A program made the position numbers and the translations under genes. 64,000 nt of DNA. It comes from Nioella sp965215655. Lineage in GTDB: Bacteria; Pseudomonadota; Alphaproteobacteria; Rhodobacterales; Rhodobacteraceae. The stretch is from positions 2,790,001-2,854,000 of the forward strand of contig NZ_OZ244111.1 of assembly GCF_965215655.1 (NCBI RefSeq). Reading direction: 5' to 3'. Under the pieces are notes generated by a model, which was given only the letters and a program-made list of their open reading frames with translations, was not told where the DNA came from and did not search any database. Shown here piece after piece: positions 42,352-50,664 of the stretch; within the stretch, counting starts at the first letter, position 1; every line of letters begins with the position of its first letter.

Positions 42352-43125
42352 ATGGACCTGCCCAAGAACGCCTTCAAAGCCGCCCTCAAGGCGGGCCAAA
42401 AGCAGATCGGAATGTGGGTCTCGATCCCCGATAGCGGTGTGGTCGAACTGCTGGCGGGCTGTGACTATGACTGGCTGCTGATCGACACCGAACATTCCGC
42501 CATGGGTGCTGTTGACACCCTGCCCCTGATGCAGGCCGCCGCCCCCTATCCGGTCAGCGCCGTGGTGCGGCCCGGCTGGAACGACGCGGTCGAAATCAAG
42601 AAGCTGCTGGATTGCGGGGCGCAATCGCTGCTGATCCCCTATGTCCAGAACGCCGCTGAAGCCGCCGCCGCCGTCGCCGCCACCCGCTATCCGCCGCATG
42701 GCATAAGGGGCATGGCGGGGACCACCCGCGCCACGCGCTATGGCGCAGTCAAGGACTACGCCACCCGCGCGCATGAGGAAATCTGCCTGCTGGTTCAGGT
42801 CGAGACCGCCGAGGCGCTTGGCCAGATCGAAGCCATCGCGGCGGTCGAGGGCGTCGACGGCATCTTCATCGGCCCTGCCGATCTGGCCGCCTCCATGGGC
42901 TATCCCGGTCAGGGGTCGCATCCCGAAGTCAAGGCCGCCGTCATCGACGCCGTGAAGCGCATCACCGCCGCCGGTCTGCCCGCCGGCATCCTGTCGCTTG
43001 ACGAGAGCCTGCTCGATGCCGTGAACGCGGCAGGCGGGCAGTTCATCGCCGTCGATGTGGATATGGTGCTGCTGCGGCGAGAGGCGGCTGCCCGGGCCAC
43101 CCAATGGCGCGACAAGATCGGCTGA
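42352..43125 (+). CDS. HpcH/HpaI-family aldolase
   Basis: This 257-residue protein belongs to the class II pyruvate aldolase family. It has DYDWLLIDTEHSAMG, YPVSAVVRPGWNDAVEIKKL, FIGPADLAASMGYPG and the catalytic arginine region in ARATRYG. The family cleaves 2-keto-3-deoxy or 4-hydroxy-2-keto acids to pyruvate plus an aldehyde. It seems monocistronic and is divergent from speD. The substrate cannot be read from its neighbours. Confidence 0.85.
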   Translation: MDLPKNAFKAALKAGQKQIGMWVSIPDSGVVELLAGCDYDWLLIDTEHSAMGAVDTLPLMQAAAPYPVSAVVRPGWNDAVEIKKLLDCGAQSLLIPYVQNAAEAAAAVAATRYPPHGIRGMAGTTRATRYGAVKDYATRAHEEICLLVQVETAEALGQIEAIAAVEGVDGIFIGPADLAASMGYPGQGSHPEVKAAVIDAVKRITAAGLPAGILSLDESLLDAVNAAGGQFIAVDVDMVLLRREAAARATQWRDKIG

Positions 43126-43254
43126 CGCTCCCCCCGAACCGCTGCCACAGCCGCAACTGCACCGGGGCAGACCCTTCCTCGCCACGCAGCCGTGGCAACG
43201 CGGGCCGACGAGGGCTCCCCTGAAAGGGGGGCTTGAGGAGGACCGCCCCCCGCC

Positions 43255-44451
43255 TCACATCTCCGCAATCGCCCGCGCCAGAACCTCGATCGCCACGCCC
43301 ATATCCTCCGGGCTGGCAAATTCCTCGGGCCGGTGGCTCAGCCCACCCCGGCAGCGCAGGAACAGCATCGCCATCGGGCAGAGATCGGCCATGGCCGAGG
43401 CATCATGCGTGGCACCGGAGGGCAGTATCGGCACCCCTTCCCCCGCAGCCCGGCGCAGCACCGAGACCAGCTCAGGGTCACAGGCCACGGCGGGCTGTTC
43501 ATAGCTGCGCTCAAAGCTCACCTCGCACCCCGCCGCGCGCGCTCGCGCCTCCGCCAGTTCCTGGCAGCGCGCCGCGCAGGCCCCTCGGTCTGCATCCCGT
43601 TCAGCCCGGATTTCCAGCACCAGCCGCACCTCCTCGGGAATCGCATTGGCAACATTGGGATGCAGGTGCATCTCGCCCACCGTAGCGCGCAAACCCGGCC
43701 AGTCAGCGGCCACCCCCGGAAGCGTCGAAATCAACCCCGATGCCGCGACCAGCGCATCGCGCCGCGCCTCCATCGGCACGGTGCCCGCGTGGCCGGTCTC
43801 GCCCCGGAAGGTCAGCGCATTGCGTTCGATCCCACAGATGCTGCTGACCACACCGACGGGCTGGCCCGCGCGTTCCAGCACCGGCCCCTGTTCGATATGC
43901 AGCTCCAGATATCCAAGCGCTCGCGCCGGGTCACGTTTCAGCCCGGCCACCGCGCCCGGATCGCCTCCGAACCCTGCCAGCGCCTCGCGCAGCGAGACAC
44001 CATCCGCGTCGCACCGGTCCAGCACCCCTGGATCGAATGTCCCCGCCAATGCCCTTGGCCCCATCAGCGCCGTGGGAAACCGCACCCCCTCCTCATCGGC
44101 GAAGGCCAGCACCTCGACCGCATTGGGCAGGTCACGATCCCCGAGGCGTTCCAGCGCAAGACAGGCCAGCGCGATGCCCATGATCCCGTCATAGGCCCCG
44201 CCGCCGCGCACACTGTCCTGATGCGACCCGATCAGCAGTGTCCTGGCGCCCGCTGGCCCCTCGCGCCGCCCCACAAGCGTGCCCGCCGCATCGAGATGGA
44301 CCTCCAGCCCGGCCCGGCCCATCCAGCCTGTGATAAGCGCCTGCGCTGCACGGTGTTCCGCCGTGAAGGGAAAGCGTGTTACGCCCGGCCCGGGCGCGCT
44401 GCACGTGGCAATCTCTGCCAGACGACGCGCCGCCTCTTTCCCCCAATCCAT
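43255..44451 (-). CDS. Zn-dependent amidohydrolase of the M20/carbamoylase family
   Basis: This 398-residue enzyme belongs to the M20 allantoate amidohydrolase/N-carbamoyl-L-amino acid hydrolase group. It shows GSHQDSVRGGGAYDG with metal-binding H and D, FADEEGVRF with the glutamates, ELHIEQGPVLE and GATHDASAMADLCPMAMLF near the end. The start at 44451 is chosen for the GGAGG 7 nt upstream; the longer form (44472) starts inside the operator. It faces the GntR regulator, sharing its promoter region with two ATCATGAT palindromes. Substrate is an N-carbamoyl or ureido compound, or an amide, by family. Confidence 0.85.
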   Translation of the reverse strand: MDWGKEAARRLAEIATCSAPGPGVTRFPFTAEHRAAQALITGWMGRAGLEVHLDAAGTLVGRREGPAGARTLLIGSHQDSVRGGGAYDGIMGIALACLALERLGDRDLPNAVEVLAFADEEGVRFPTALMGPRALAGTFDPGVLDRCDADGVSLREALAGFGGDPGAVAGLKRDPARALGYLELHIEQGPVLERAGQPVGVVSSICGIERNALTFRGETGHAGTVPMEARRDALVAASGLISTLPGVAADWPGLRATVGEMHLHPNVANAIPEEVRLVLEIRAERDADRGACAARCQELAEARARAAGCEVSFERSYEQPAVACDPELVSVLRRAAGEGVPILPSGATHDASAMADLCPMAMLFLRCRGGLSHRPEEFASPEDMGVAIEVLARAIAEM

Positions 44452-44465
44452 GATTGCCTCCAAAT

Positions 44466-44477
44466 TTATCATGATAA
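44466..44477. promoter_or_regulatory. Operator palindrome TTATCATGATAA, site 1
   Basis: A perfect 12-bp palindrome around the core ATCATGAT lies between the amidohydrolase and the GntR gene. The same core occurs at 44517, 46055 and 46083. It is a likely site for the adjacent GntR-family regulator. Confidence 0.65.
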
Positions 44478-44513
44478 TTTATTCCCTACACAAGCCAGCC
44501 GCTTGGGTCTAGG

Positions 44514-44527
44514 TTCATCATGATAAA
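44514..44527. promoter_or_regulatory. Operator palindrome, site 2
   Basis: TTCATCATGATAAA is a near-perfect palindrome with one mismatch, centred 49 bp from site 1 and 15 bp before the GntR start. It suggests autoregulation. Confidence 0.6.
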
Positions 44528-44542
44528 TCAGCGCCGAGCCAC

Positions 44543-45304
44543 ATGACCGACACGCCCGCAAAACCGAGTTCCCCCCGCCGGTCCCGCCCCGTCAAGGTGG
44601 CTGACCAGATCAAGGAATGGGTGGTGGAACGCGACCTCAAACAGGGCGCGAAACTGCCCAATGAGGCCGAGATGATCGCGCTTTTCGGGGTCTCGAAAGG
44701 CACCGTGCGCGAGGCGATGCGGATTCTGGAGGCACAGGGCCTGATCATCACCCGAACCGGTCCCGGCGGCGGCAGTTTCGTGGGTGAGGTCAGCCTTGAA
44801 CGGGCAAAATCGCTCCTGGCCAATTACTTCTACTTTCAGGACCTCTCGGTCTCGGACATCTACCAGATGCGCAAAGTGGTGGAGCCGGAGCTTGCGGCCT
44901 CGCTCGCGGGCACGCTCTGCCCCGACCAGATCGCCGAGCTGCGCGGGCTGGTGCAACAATATGACCGGCCCGCGGAATCGCCAGAGGAAGAGCGGGACCA
45001 GCATATCGCATCGCTCAGGTTTCACGCCAAGCTGGCCGAGTATTCCCGCAATCCGCTGCTCGCTTTCATGGTCTCGTTCATGGCGCGAATCCTGACGGAT
45101 CTGACCGTTTATCGCCGGCTTTACGAGCCCCATAACGAAGAACTGCGCGTGCGCGGCCAGCGTCACCAACTCGACCTGGTGGAGGCGCTCGAGGCCGGTG
45201 ATGCGGCAAGGGCCGAAGCGATCATGCGGTCGCATATGCTGGGGGCCGAAGCGCTGATGCAGCGCCAGGAGGCGCAGGTCATGCGCCGCTTCATCGCCGA
45301 GTAA
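44543..45304 (+). CDS. GntR-family (FadR-type) regulator of the amidohydrolase/ABC transporter group
   Basis: This 253-residue regulator has an N-terminal winged helix (about 15-80, LPNEAEMIALFGVSKGTVRE) followed by QGLIITRTGPGGGSFVG, and an FCD domain (about 100-235). Operator palindromes lie in its own promoter region (44466-44527) and in the DUF1028/binding-protein promoter region (46053-46095). It is therefore the probable repressor of the amidohydrolase, DUF1028 and transporter genes. The ligand is unknown. Confidence 0.88.
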   Translation: MTDTPAKPSSPRRSRPVKVADQIKEWVVERDLKQGAKLPNEAEMIALFGVSKGTVREAMRILEAQGLIITRTGPGGGSFVGEVSLERAKSLLANYFYFQDLSVSDIYQMRKVVEPELAASLAGTLCPDQIAELRGLVQQYDRPAESPEEERDQHIASLRFHAKLAEYSRNPLLAFMVSFMARILTDLTVYRRLYEPHNEELRVRGQRHQLDLVEALEAGDAARAEAIMRSHMLGAEALMQRQEAQVMRRFIAE

Positions 45305-45356
45305 CCATTGGGGTCAGCGCGACAATGCGATTTCGAAATCGCGTCCGCGCCCCAGC

Positions 45357-46022
45357 TCATCCCGGTGCGCGCGACTTATCCGTCAGCACCGGCACTTCAT
45401 CCAACCAATCCGCATAGGGGGGTGTCCGGGCGGCCTGCAACAACGCGCCCAGATCGTCCAGCGGCCGGTCACTCCGGTCAATCCGCAGATCCAGCGGCGG
45501 CGCATCGGCCCGCAGCACCAGCATCGCCGCAGAGAGCAGCCCGCGCGAATCACCCCCGGCCACCTCTGCCGCCCGCAAGCTCGCCAGCAGCCGCTCGGCC
45601 ATGTCCTCTCCTTCACCGTCCCGGAACCGCGCGACAAGCGCGTCCAGAACCGCCTCTGAACTCAGCATATTACCCGCCACGGCCAGCCCGCCAAAGCAGC
45701 GATGCGCGGCGGCGGGCACGCTTTTGCCGCCGGTAAAGCCTCCGGCCCGGCCCGCCACATCCAGCGTGATCAACTGTCTGTGGCCGCGCCCCGCATCCCC
45801 TTGAGTTACAGCGAAAACCGCGTCGCCCGCGGCCACCCCCTGCCCCATCAGGCGAATCGCTTCATCACGCCAGAAGGTGCTCGGCGCTGTTCCCTGCGAC
45901 GCCGACAGCCCGCGCTCGATATCGCCGCGAATGACCCATCCGCCCACGCAGAGGCTGCCCGTTGCGGCGGCTGCCGCGTAAGTGCCTGTTTTCTGGTCAT
46001 GGGCAAGAATCGAGAAGGTCAT
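45357..46022 (-). CDS. DUF1028 family Ntn-hydrolase-like protein
   Basis: This 221-residue protein belongs to DUF1028, an N-terminal nucleophile hydrolase superfamily member. It begins MTFSILAHDQKTG, so removal of Met1 would expose Thr2 as nucleophile; further family parts are AAAAATGSLCVGGWV and LAVAGNMLSSEAV. It probably splits an amide bond in the cytoplasm. It is divergent from the binding-protein gene, with two operator palindromes between, and so appears to belong to the same regulon as the M20-type hydrolase. Substrate unknown. Confidence 0.85.
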   Translation of the reverse strand: MTFSILAHDQKTGTYAAAAATGSLCVGGWVIRGDIERGLSASQGTAPSTFWRDEAIRLMGQGVAAGDAVFAVTQGDAGRGHRQLITLDVAGRAGGFTGGKSVPAAAHRCFGGLAVAGNMLSSEAVLDALVARFRDGEGEDMAERLLASLRAAEVAGGDSRGLLSAAMLVLRADAPPLDLRIDRSDRPLDDLGALLQAARTPPYADWLDEVPVLTDKSRAPG

Positions 46023-46052
46023 GCCGGGCTCCTGCTAATATTTCTCTTGAAT

Positions 46053-46064
46053 TTATCATGATCA
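46053..46064. promoter_or_regulatory. Operator palindrome, site 3
   Basis: TTATCATGATCA contains the core ATCATGAT and lies 31 bp from the DUF1028 start on the minus side. It is centred 28 bp from site 4. Confidence 0.6.
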
Positions 46065-46077
46065 TTTGCGTGAATGC

Positions 46078-46095
46078 AATTCATCATGATAAATT
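46078..46095. promoter_or_regulatory. Operator palindrome, site 4
   Basis: AATTCATCATGATAAATT is an 18-bp palindrome with one mismatched pair, just before the binding-protein gene. It has the same core as sites 1-3. Confidence 0.65.
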
Positions 46096-46114
46096 CCACA
46101 GGGAAGGATCTGCC

Positions 46115-47689
46115 ATGAAACTGCTGACCATGACACGGCGCGCGCTGCTTGCCGCCGTGGCGGCTTCGGCGCTGGCCATCGGGGCCAATCCCGTCGCTGC
46201 ACAAACCCCGCCCGGCGTTCTCGTCGTCGGCCAGGTGGCCGAGCCGCAGGCGCTTGACCCCCATGCCGTGACCGCCGTCAACGACTTCCGCATCCTGATG
46301 AATGTCTATGACGGTCTGGTGCGCTACGCCTCCGGCACGCTGGAGGTCGAACCGGCACTCGCCACCTCCTGGGAGATCTCCGAGGATGGCACCGTCTACA
46401 CCTTCACCCTGCGCGAAGGTGTCAGTTTCCATGACGGCAGCGCCTTCGATGCCGAGGCCGTGGTGTTCAACTTCGACCGGATGCTCGACGAAAACCACCC
46501 CTACCATGACACCGGCCCGTTCCCGCTGTCCTTCTTCTTCTCTGCCGTGCAGGAGGTCGAGGCGCTCGACGACATGACTGTTCAGTTCACCCTGAACGCG
46601 CCCTACGCGCCGTTCCTGTCGAACCTCGCCTATCCCACCGGCCTCATCGTCTCACCCGCTGCGGTGATGGAACATGGGGCTGAATTTGGCCGCAACCCGT
46701 CCGGCACCGGCGCCTTCGTCTTCGAGGAATGGCGCGCGAACGAGGCCGTGGTCGTCACCGGCAACCCCGACTACTGGGGCGGTGGTCCCGCGCTGGAGGC
46801 CGTGGTCTTCCGCCCGATCACCGATGCAAACACCCGCGTGGCCGAAATGCTCGCCGGTGGCATCGACATGATGGTCGAGGTTCCGCCCGTGGCCCTGTCG
46901 GAATTCGGCGGCGACGGCTTTGCCATCGTTGAACAGGCGGGCCCCCACGTCTGGTTCCTGATCCTGAACGCGCTGGAAGGTCCCTTTGCCGATGTCCGCG
47001 TCCGTCAGGCCGCGAACTACGCGATCAACAAAGAGGCCATCGTGAATGACGTGTTGGAAGGCACCGCCGCCGTTGCGGCTGGCCCCACCCCACCCGCCTT
47101 CGCATGGGCCTATAACGAGGAACTGGAGCCCTATCCCTACGACCCCGACCGTGCCCGCGAACTGCTGGCCGAGGCCGGTGTCGAGAACCCCGAGATCACC
47201 TTCTACGTGACCGAGGGCGGATCTGGCATGCTGGACCCCGTCGCCATGGGCACCGCCATTCAGGCGGATCTGGAGGCCGTGGGCTTCGACGTCACCATCG
47301 AGACCTATGAATGGAACACCTTCCTTGGCCGCGTGAACCCCGGCCTTGAGGGTGAGGCAGACATGGCCGAAATGGCGTGGATGACCAACGACCCCGACAC
47401 CCTGCCCTACCTGGCGCTGCGCACCGATGCGTGGCCCGATCAGGGCGGCTTCAACTCGGGCTACTATTCCAACCCCGAAGTTGACGCCCTGCTGGAAGAG
47501 GCCCGCACCTCGACCGACCAGGACCGCCGCGCGGAACTGTATCGCCAGATGCAGGTGATCGTGCAGGAGGACGCGCCGTGGGTCTTCGTGGCCAACTGGG
47601 TACAGAACGCGGTCACCAATGACCGGGTCGAAAACTTCGCTCTGGAGCCATCCTTCTTCCTGCTTCTGCATGACGTGGTGAAGAACTGA
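46115..47689 (+). CDS. ABC transporter substrate-binding protein, family 5 (peptide type)
   Basis: This 524-residue protein has a signal peptide (KLLTMTRRALLAAVAASALA, cleaved after VAAQ) with a twin-arginine-like pair, then the family 5 fold: AEPQALDPHAVTAVNDFRI, YTFTLREGVSFHDGSAF and GTGAFVFEEWRANEAV. It captures a peptide-like compound in the periplasm. It is followed by a hairpin with a T-run and then two permease/ATPase genes and an ATPase. The start at 46115 has an AGGGAAGGA site. The opposed DUF1028 gene shares its promoter region. Confidence 0.92.
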   Translation: MKLLTMTRRALLAAVAASALAIGANPVAAQTPPGVLVVGQVAEPQALDPHAVTAVNDFRILMNVYDGLVRYASGTLEVEPALATSWEISEDGTVYTFTLREGVSFHDGSAFDAEAVVFNFDRMLDENHPYHDTGPFPLSFFFSAVQEVEALDDMTVQFTLNAPYAPFLSNLAYPTGLIVSPAAVMEHGAEFGRNPSGTGAFVFEEWRANEAVVVTGNPDYWGGGPALEAVVFRPITDANTRVAEMLAGGIDMMVEVPPVALSEFGGDGFAIVEQAGPHVWFLILNALEGPFADVRVRQAANYAINKEAIVNDVLEGTAAVAAGPTPPAFAWAYNEELEPYPYDPDRARELLAEAGVENPEITFYVTEGGSGMLDPVAMGTAIQADLEAVGFDVTIETYEWNTFLGRVNPGLEGEADMAEMAWMTNDPDTLPYLALRTDAWPDQGGFNSGYYSNPEVDALLEEARTSTDQDRRAELYRQMQVIVQEDAPWVFVANWVQNAVTNDRVENFALEPSFFLLLHDVVKN

Positions 47690-47703
47690 GCCTAGACTGA
47701 GCG

Positions 47704-47745
47704 CCGCGGCGGGGGCCTCCCTTCCCCTCGCCGCGGTGCGTTTTT
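47704..47745 (+). terminator. Hairpin with T-run after the binding-protein gene
   Basis: An 8-bp GC stem (ccgcggcg / cgccgcgg) with extra G:C pairs is followed by TGCGTTTTT. It lies between the binding protein and the permease and could act as a partial terminator so that more binding protein is made. Confidence 0.7.
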
Positions 47746-47748
47746 GTC

Positions 47749-47792
47749 TGCACGGGGGGTGTACGGGGGGTGTACGCCCGGTGCACGGGGGG
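47749..47792 (+). repeat. Tandem array of four 11-bp units, copy C
   Basis: Four consecutive 11-mers occur: TGCACGGGGGG, TGTACGGGGGG, TGTACGCCCGG and TGCACGGGGGG, followed by CGCCCCCCTATTTTC. It lies between the hairpin and the permease start in the mRNA leader of the permease. It is the same family as copies A and B. Confidence 0.85.
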
Positions 47793-47836
47793 CGCCCCCC
47801 TATTTTCAGCCCCCGCCGACCGGAGATTTTCCCGCC

Positions 47837-48784
47837 ATGGGCCGCTACATCCTCCGCCGCCTTCTGTCCGCCATTCCGGTGCTGATCGGCATCTCGGTGA
47901 TCGTCTTCGCGATCATGGCGATGATCCCCGGCGACCCCGCCACCGCCATTCTGGGCAGCTACGCAACGCCCGAAAACGTGGCCGAGCTGAACCGCGATCT
48001 GGGCCTCGATCAGCCGCTGGTGCAGCGCTATTTCATCTGGCTGGGGAACCTTGTTCAGGGCGATCTGGGACGCAGTTTCAACCTCAACCGCCCGGTGCTG
48101 GACGAGGTTCTGGAACGCTTCAACGCAACGCTCATCCTTGCGGGCACGGCGTTTATTCTCTGTTCATTTCTGGGGATTGCCGCTGGCGTCATCTCTGCCG
48201 CGCGTCAGTACGGATTTGCGGACAAGGCCATCACCTTCGCGGTTTTGCTAGGGATTTCAATTCCTTCCTTCTTTCTTGGTATGATGATGATCCTGATCTT
48301 CGCGGTGAACCTTCGCTGGTTCCCGGTCTCGGGCATGTGGCCCATCTACGGCACGCGCGATATCTGGGCGCTGATTGATCACCTGACCATGCCCGCGCTG
48401 GCGCTCGCCGTGGTGGCGACCGGAGTCATCGCCCGCCTCTCGCGCTCCGCCATGCTGGAGGTGTTGCGCCAGGACTTCATCCGCACCGCCCGCGCCAAGG
48501 GCGTGCGTGAACGCGGCATCATCTGGCGCCATGCGCTGCGCGCCGCGATGGTTTCGATTATCCCCGTCCTCGGTATCCAGGCAGGCTTCGTGCTGTCCGG
48601 CGCGGTCTATATCGAACGCGTGTTCCAATGGCCCGGCATCGGCCAGATGCTGGTCGACGCGATCCTGCGCCGTGACATCCTGCTGGTGCAAGGCGGCGTG
48701 GTCTTCGTCGCCGCCTGCTACGTGCTGTTCAACATCATCGTAGACGTGGCCCAAAGCCTGCTGGACCCGAGGATCAAGACATGA
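47837..48784 (+). CDS. ABC transporter permease, DppB type
   Basis: This 315-residue permease begins MGRYILRRLLSAIPVLIGIS, a typical DppB start, and has six predicted helices. The EAA-type loop is in FIRTARAKGVRERGIIWRHA. The longer open frame runs through repeat array C and is rejected; the ATG at 47837 lies after CCGGAG. Its stop overlaps the start of the permease-ATPase fusion. It would form one half of the peptide-type channel. Confidence 0.92.
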   Translation: MGRYILRRLLSAIPVLIGISVIVFAIMAMIPGDPATAILGSYATPENVAELNRDLGLDQPLVQRYFIWLGNLVQGDLGRSFNLNRPVLDEVLERFNATLILAGTAFILCSFLGIAAGVISAARQYGFADKAITFAVLLGISIPSFFLGMMMILIFAVNLRWFPVSGMWPIYGTRDIWALIDHLTMPALALAVVATGVIARLSRSAMLEVLRQDFIRTARAKGVRERGIIWRHALRAAMVSIIPVLGIQAGFVLSGAVYIERVFQWPGIGQMLVDAILRRDILLVQGGVVFVAACYVLFNIIVDVAQSLLDPRIKT

Positions 48785-50664
48785 TGGCGTTCCTGAAACT
48801 CCTCGCCCGCAACCAGCTGGCGCTTGCGGGGCTCATCGTGATGGGGCTGGTGGTGCTGCTGGCCCTGATCACGCCGATCCTGCCGCTGGCCAACCCGGAT
48901 GTGACCAACACGCCTGCCCGCTTCACCCCGCCCTTCTCCGAAGGCGCGATCCTTGGCACCGACCATCTGGGCCGCGACCTGCTGTCCCGCCTGATGTGGG
49001 GCACGCGGCTTTCCCTTGCCGTTGGCTTTGCCGCCGCCTTCATCGCCGCCACGATCGGGGCCGCGATCGGTATCATCTCGGGCTATTACGGCGGGCGCAC
49101 CGACAACATCATCATGCGCTTCGTCGATGTTCTGATGGCCTTTCCCTATATCCTGCTGGCACTGGCCATTGTCGCCGCGCTCGGCCCCGGCCTGATGAAC
49201 GCGCTGATTGCTGTTGCCGCCGTCAACATCCCGTTTTTCGCAAGGAATATCAGGGGGATCACCGTTGGTATCGCCCATAAGGAATTTGTCGATGCGGCCC
49301 GGCTGGCGGGGCTGTCGGATGCCAAGATCATCCTGACCGAGATCCTGCCCAATGTGCTGCCGGTGATCGTCATCGCCATGTCCACCACCGTGGGCTGGAT
49401 GATCCTGGAAACCGCGGGGCTGAGCTTCCTCGGGCTCGGCTCGCAACCGCCGCAGGCCGATCTGGGGTCGATGCTGGGGGAGGCCCGTTCGGCGCTCATC
49501 ACCAACCCACACACGTCGCTGGTCCCCGGCGTCATGATCCTGATCATCGTCATGGCGATCAACCTTCTGGGCGACGGGGTGCGCGATGCGCTTGACCCCC
49601 GCCTGAAATCCGGCGCACTCAGCCGCCCCCTGCCCGCCACGCTGGTGGACCGGGACCGGCAGCCCGGCGGCAGCGCCGATACGACCGCGCTCCTGCAACT
49701 TTCCCAACTTGAAACCCAGTTCCATATCGGCCCCCGCATCTACCGCGCCGTGGGCGGCGTGGACCTTCAGATCCAGCCGGGTGAATGCCTTGGACTGATT
49801 GGCGAGAGTGGCTCCGGCAAATCGGTCACGGCGCTGTCCATCATGGGGCTCGTCGCCTCGCCGCCCGGCAAGATCACCGGCGGGTCGGTCTATTATCGCG
49901 GCGAGGAGCTGGTCGGCGCGCCCTATGAGCTGCTGCGCAGCCTGCGCGGGCGAAAGGTGGCCTATATCTTCCAGGATCCGCTGGCGACGCTGCATCCGCT
50001 TTATACCGTGGGCGATCAGCTGATCGAGGCGGTGCGCGTGCATCGCAACGTGCCCAAGGCCGAGGCCCGCGCCCATGCCATCGAGCTGCTGAAATCGGTT
50101 CGCATTCCCAATGCCGAGGACCGGGTGGACAATTACCCACACGAGATGTCGGGCGGCATGCGCCAGCGGGTGGGCATCGCCATGGCGCTGGCCAATGACC
50201 CGGACGTGATCATCGCGGATGAACCGACAACCGCGCTTGACGTGACCGTTCAGGCGCAGATCCTGACGCTTCTGGATGACCTGCGCCGTGAACGGAATGT
50301 GGCGATTCTGTTCATCACCCATGATTTCGGCGTTGTGGCGCAACTTTGTGACCGGGTGGCGGTGATGTATGCGGGCCGGATCGTGGAGCAGGGCACCACG
50401 GATGAAATCCTCGCTACCCCCGCCCATCCCTATACCCGCCGCCTGATGGCCTGCGTCCCGGAACTGGGCGGCGGGCGCAGGCGGTTGGAGGCCATTCCCG
50501 GCCTGCCCCCCGTCGTGGACAAGCTGCCCGCGGGCTGCGCTTTTGCCGACCGATGTGACAAGGTGCGCGCGGCCTGCCGTCAGGGGGACATCGCGCTGGA
50601 TGAAATCGGTGCAACCCGCCGGGTGCGATGCATCGCCCCGGAAATCGAGGAGGTGCCCGCATGA
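48781..50664 (+). CDS. Fused ABC permease and ATPase (DppC-DppD type)
   Basis: This 627-residue protein joins two subunits that are usually separate. Residues about 1-285 are a DppC-type permease (GTDHLGRDLLSRLMWGTRLS; EAA loop in FVDAARLAGLSDAKIILTEI), and about 310-627 an ABC ATPase with Walker A GESGSGKS, signature MSGGMRQRVGIA, Walker B VIIADEPTTALD and an oligopeptide-type C-terminal zone (GCAFADRCDKV). The frame is open throughout, so it is a genuine fusion. The start overlaps the previous stop (ATGATGG), so a second ATG one codon on is possible. Confidence 0.92.
   Translation: MMAFLKLLARNQLALAGLIVMGLVVLLALITPILPLANPDVTNTPARFTPPFSEGAILGTDHLGRDLLSRLMWGTRLSLAVGFAAAFIAATIGAAIGIISGYYGGRTDNIIMRFVDVLMAFPYILLALAIVAALGPGLMNALIAVAAVNIPFFARNIRGITVGIAHKEFVDAARLAGLSDAKIILTEILPNVLPVIVIAMSTTVGWMILETAGLSFLGLGSQPPQADLGSMLGEARSALITNPHTSLVPGVMILIIVMAINLLGDGVRDALDPRLKSGALSRPLPATLVDRDRQPGGSADTTALLQLSQLETQFHIGPRIYRAVGGVDLQIQPGECLGLIGESGSGKSVTALSIMGLVASPPGKITGGSVYYRGEELVGAPYELLRSLRGRKVAYIFQDPLATLHPLYTVGDQLIEAVRVHRNVPKAEARAHAIELLKSVRIPNAEDRVDNYPHEMSGGMRQRVGIAMALANDPDVIIADEPTTALDVTVQAQILTLLDDLRRERNVAILFITHDFGVVAQLCDRVAVMYAGRIVEQGTTDEILATPAHPYTRRLMACVPELGGGRRRLEAIPGLPPVVDKLPAGCAFADRCDKVRAACRQGDIALDEIGATRRVRCIAPEIEEVPA

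Noticed and set aside
44466..46095. Ends of an insertion sequence
   Set aside because: The repeated ATCATGAT palindromes are short, lie only in promoter regions and no transposase or target duplication is seen.
47744..47836. Longer N-terminus of the DppB-type permease (from 47744)
   Set aside because: The extra 31 residues translate the repeat array; the ATG at 47837 gives the normal DppB start.
48718..50427. 569-codon open frame opposite the permease-ATPase fusion
   Set aside because: Antisense frame of a strongly supported gene, with low-complexity His/Gln/Asp-rich translation.
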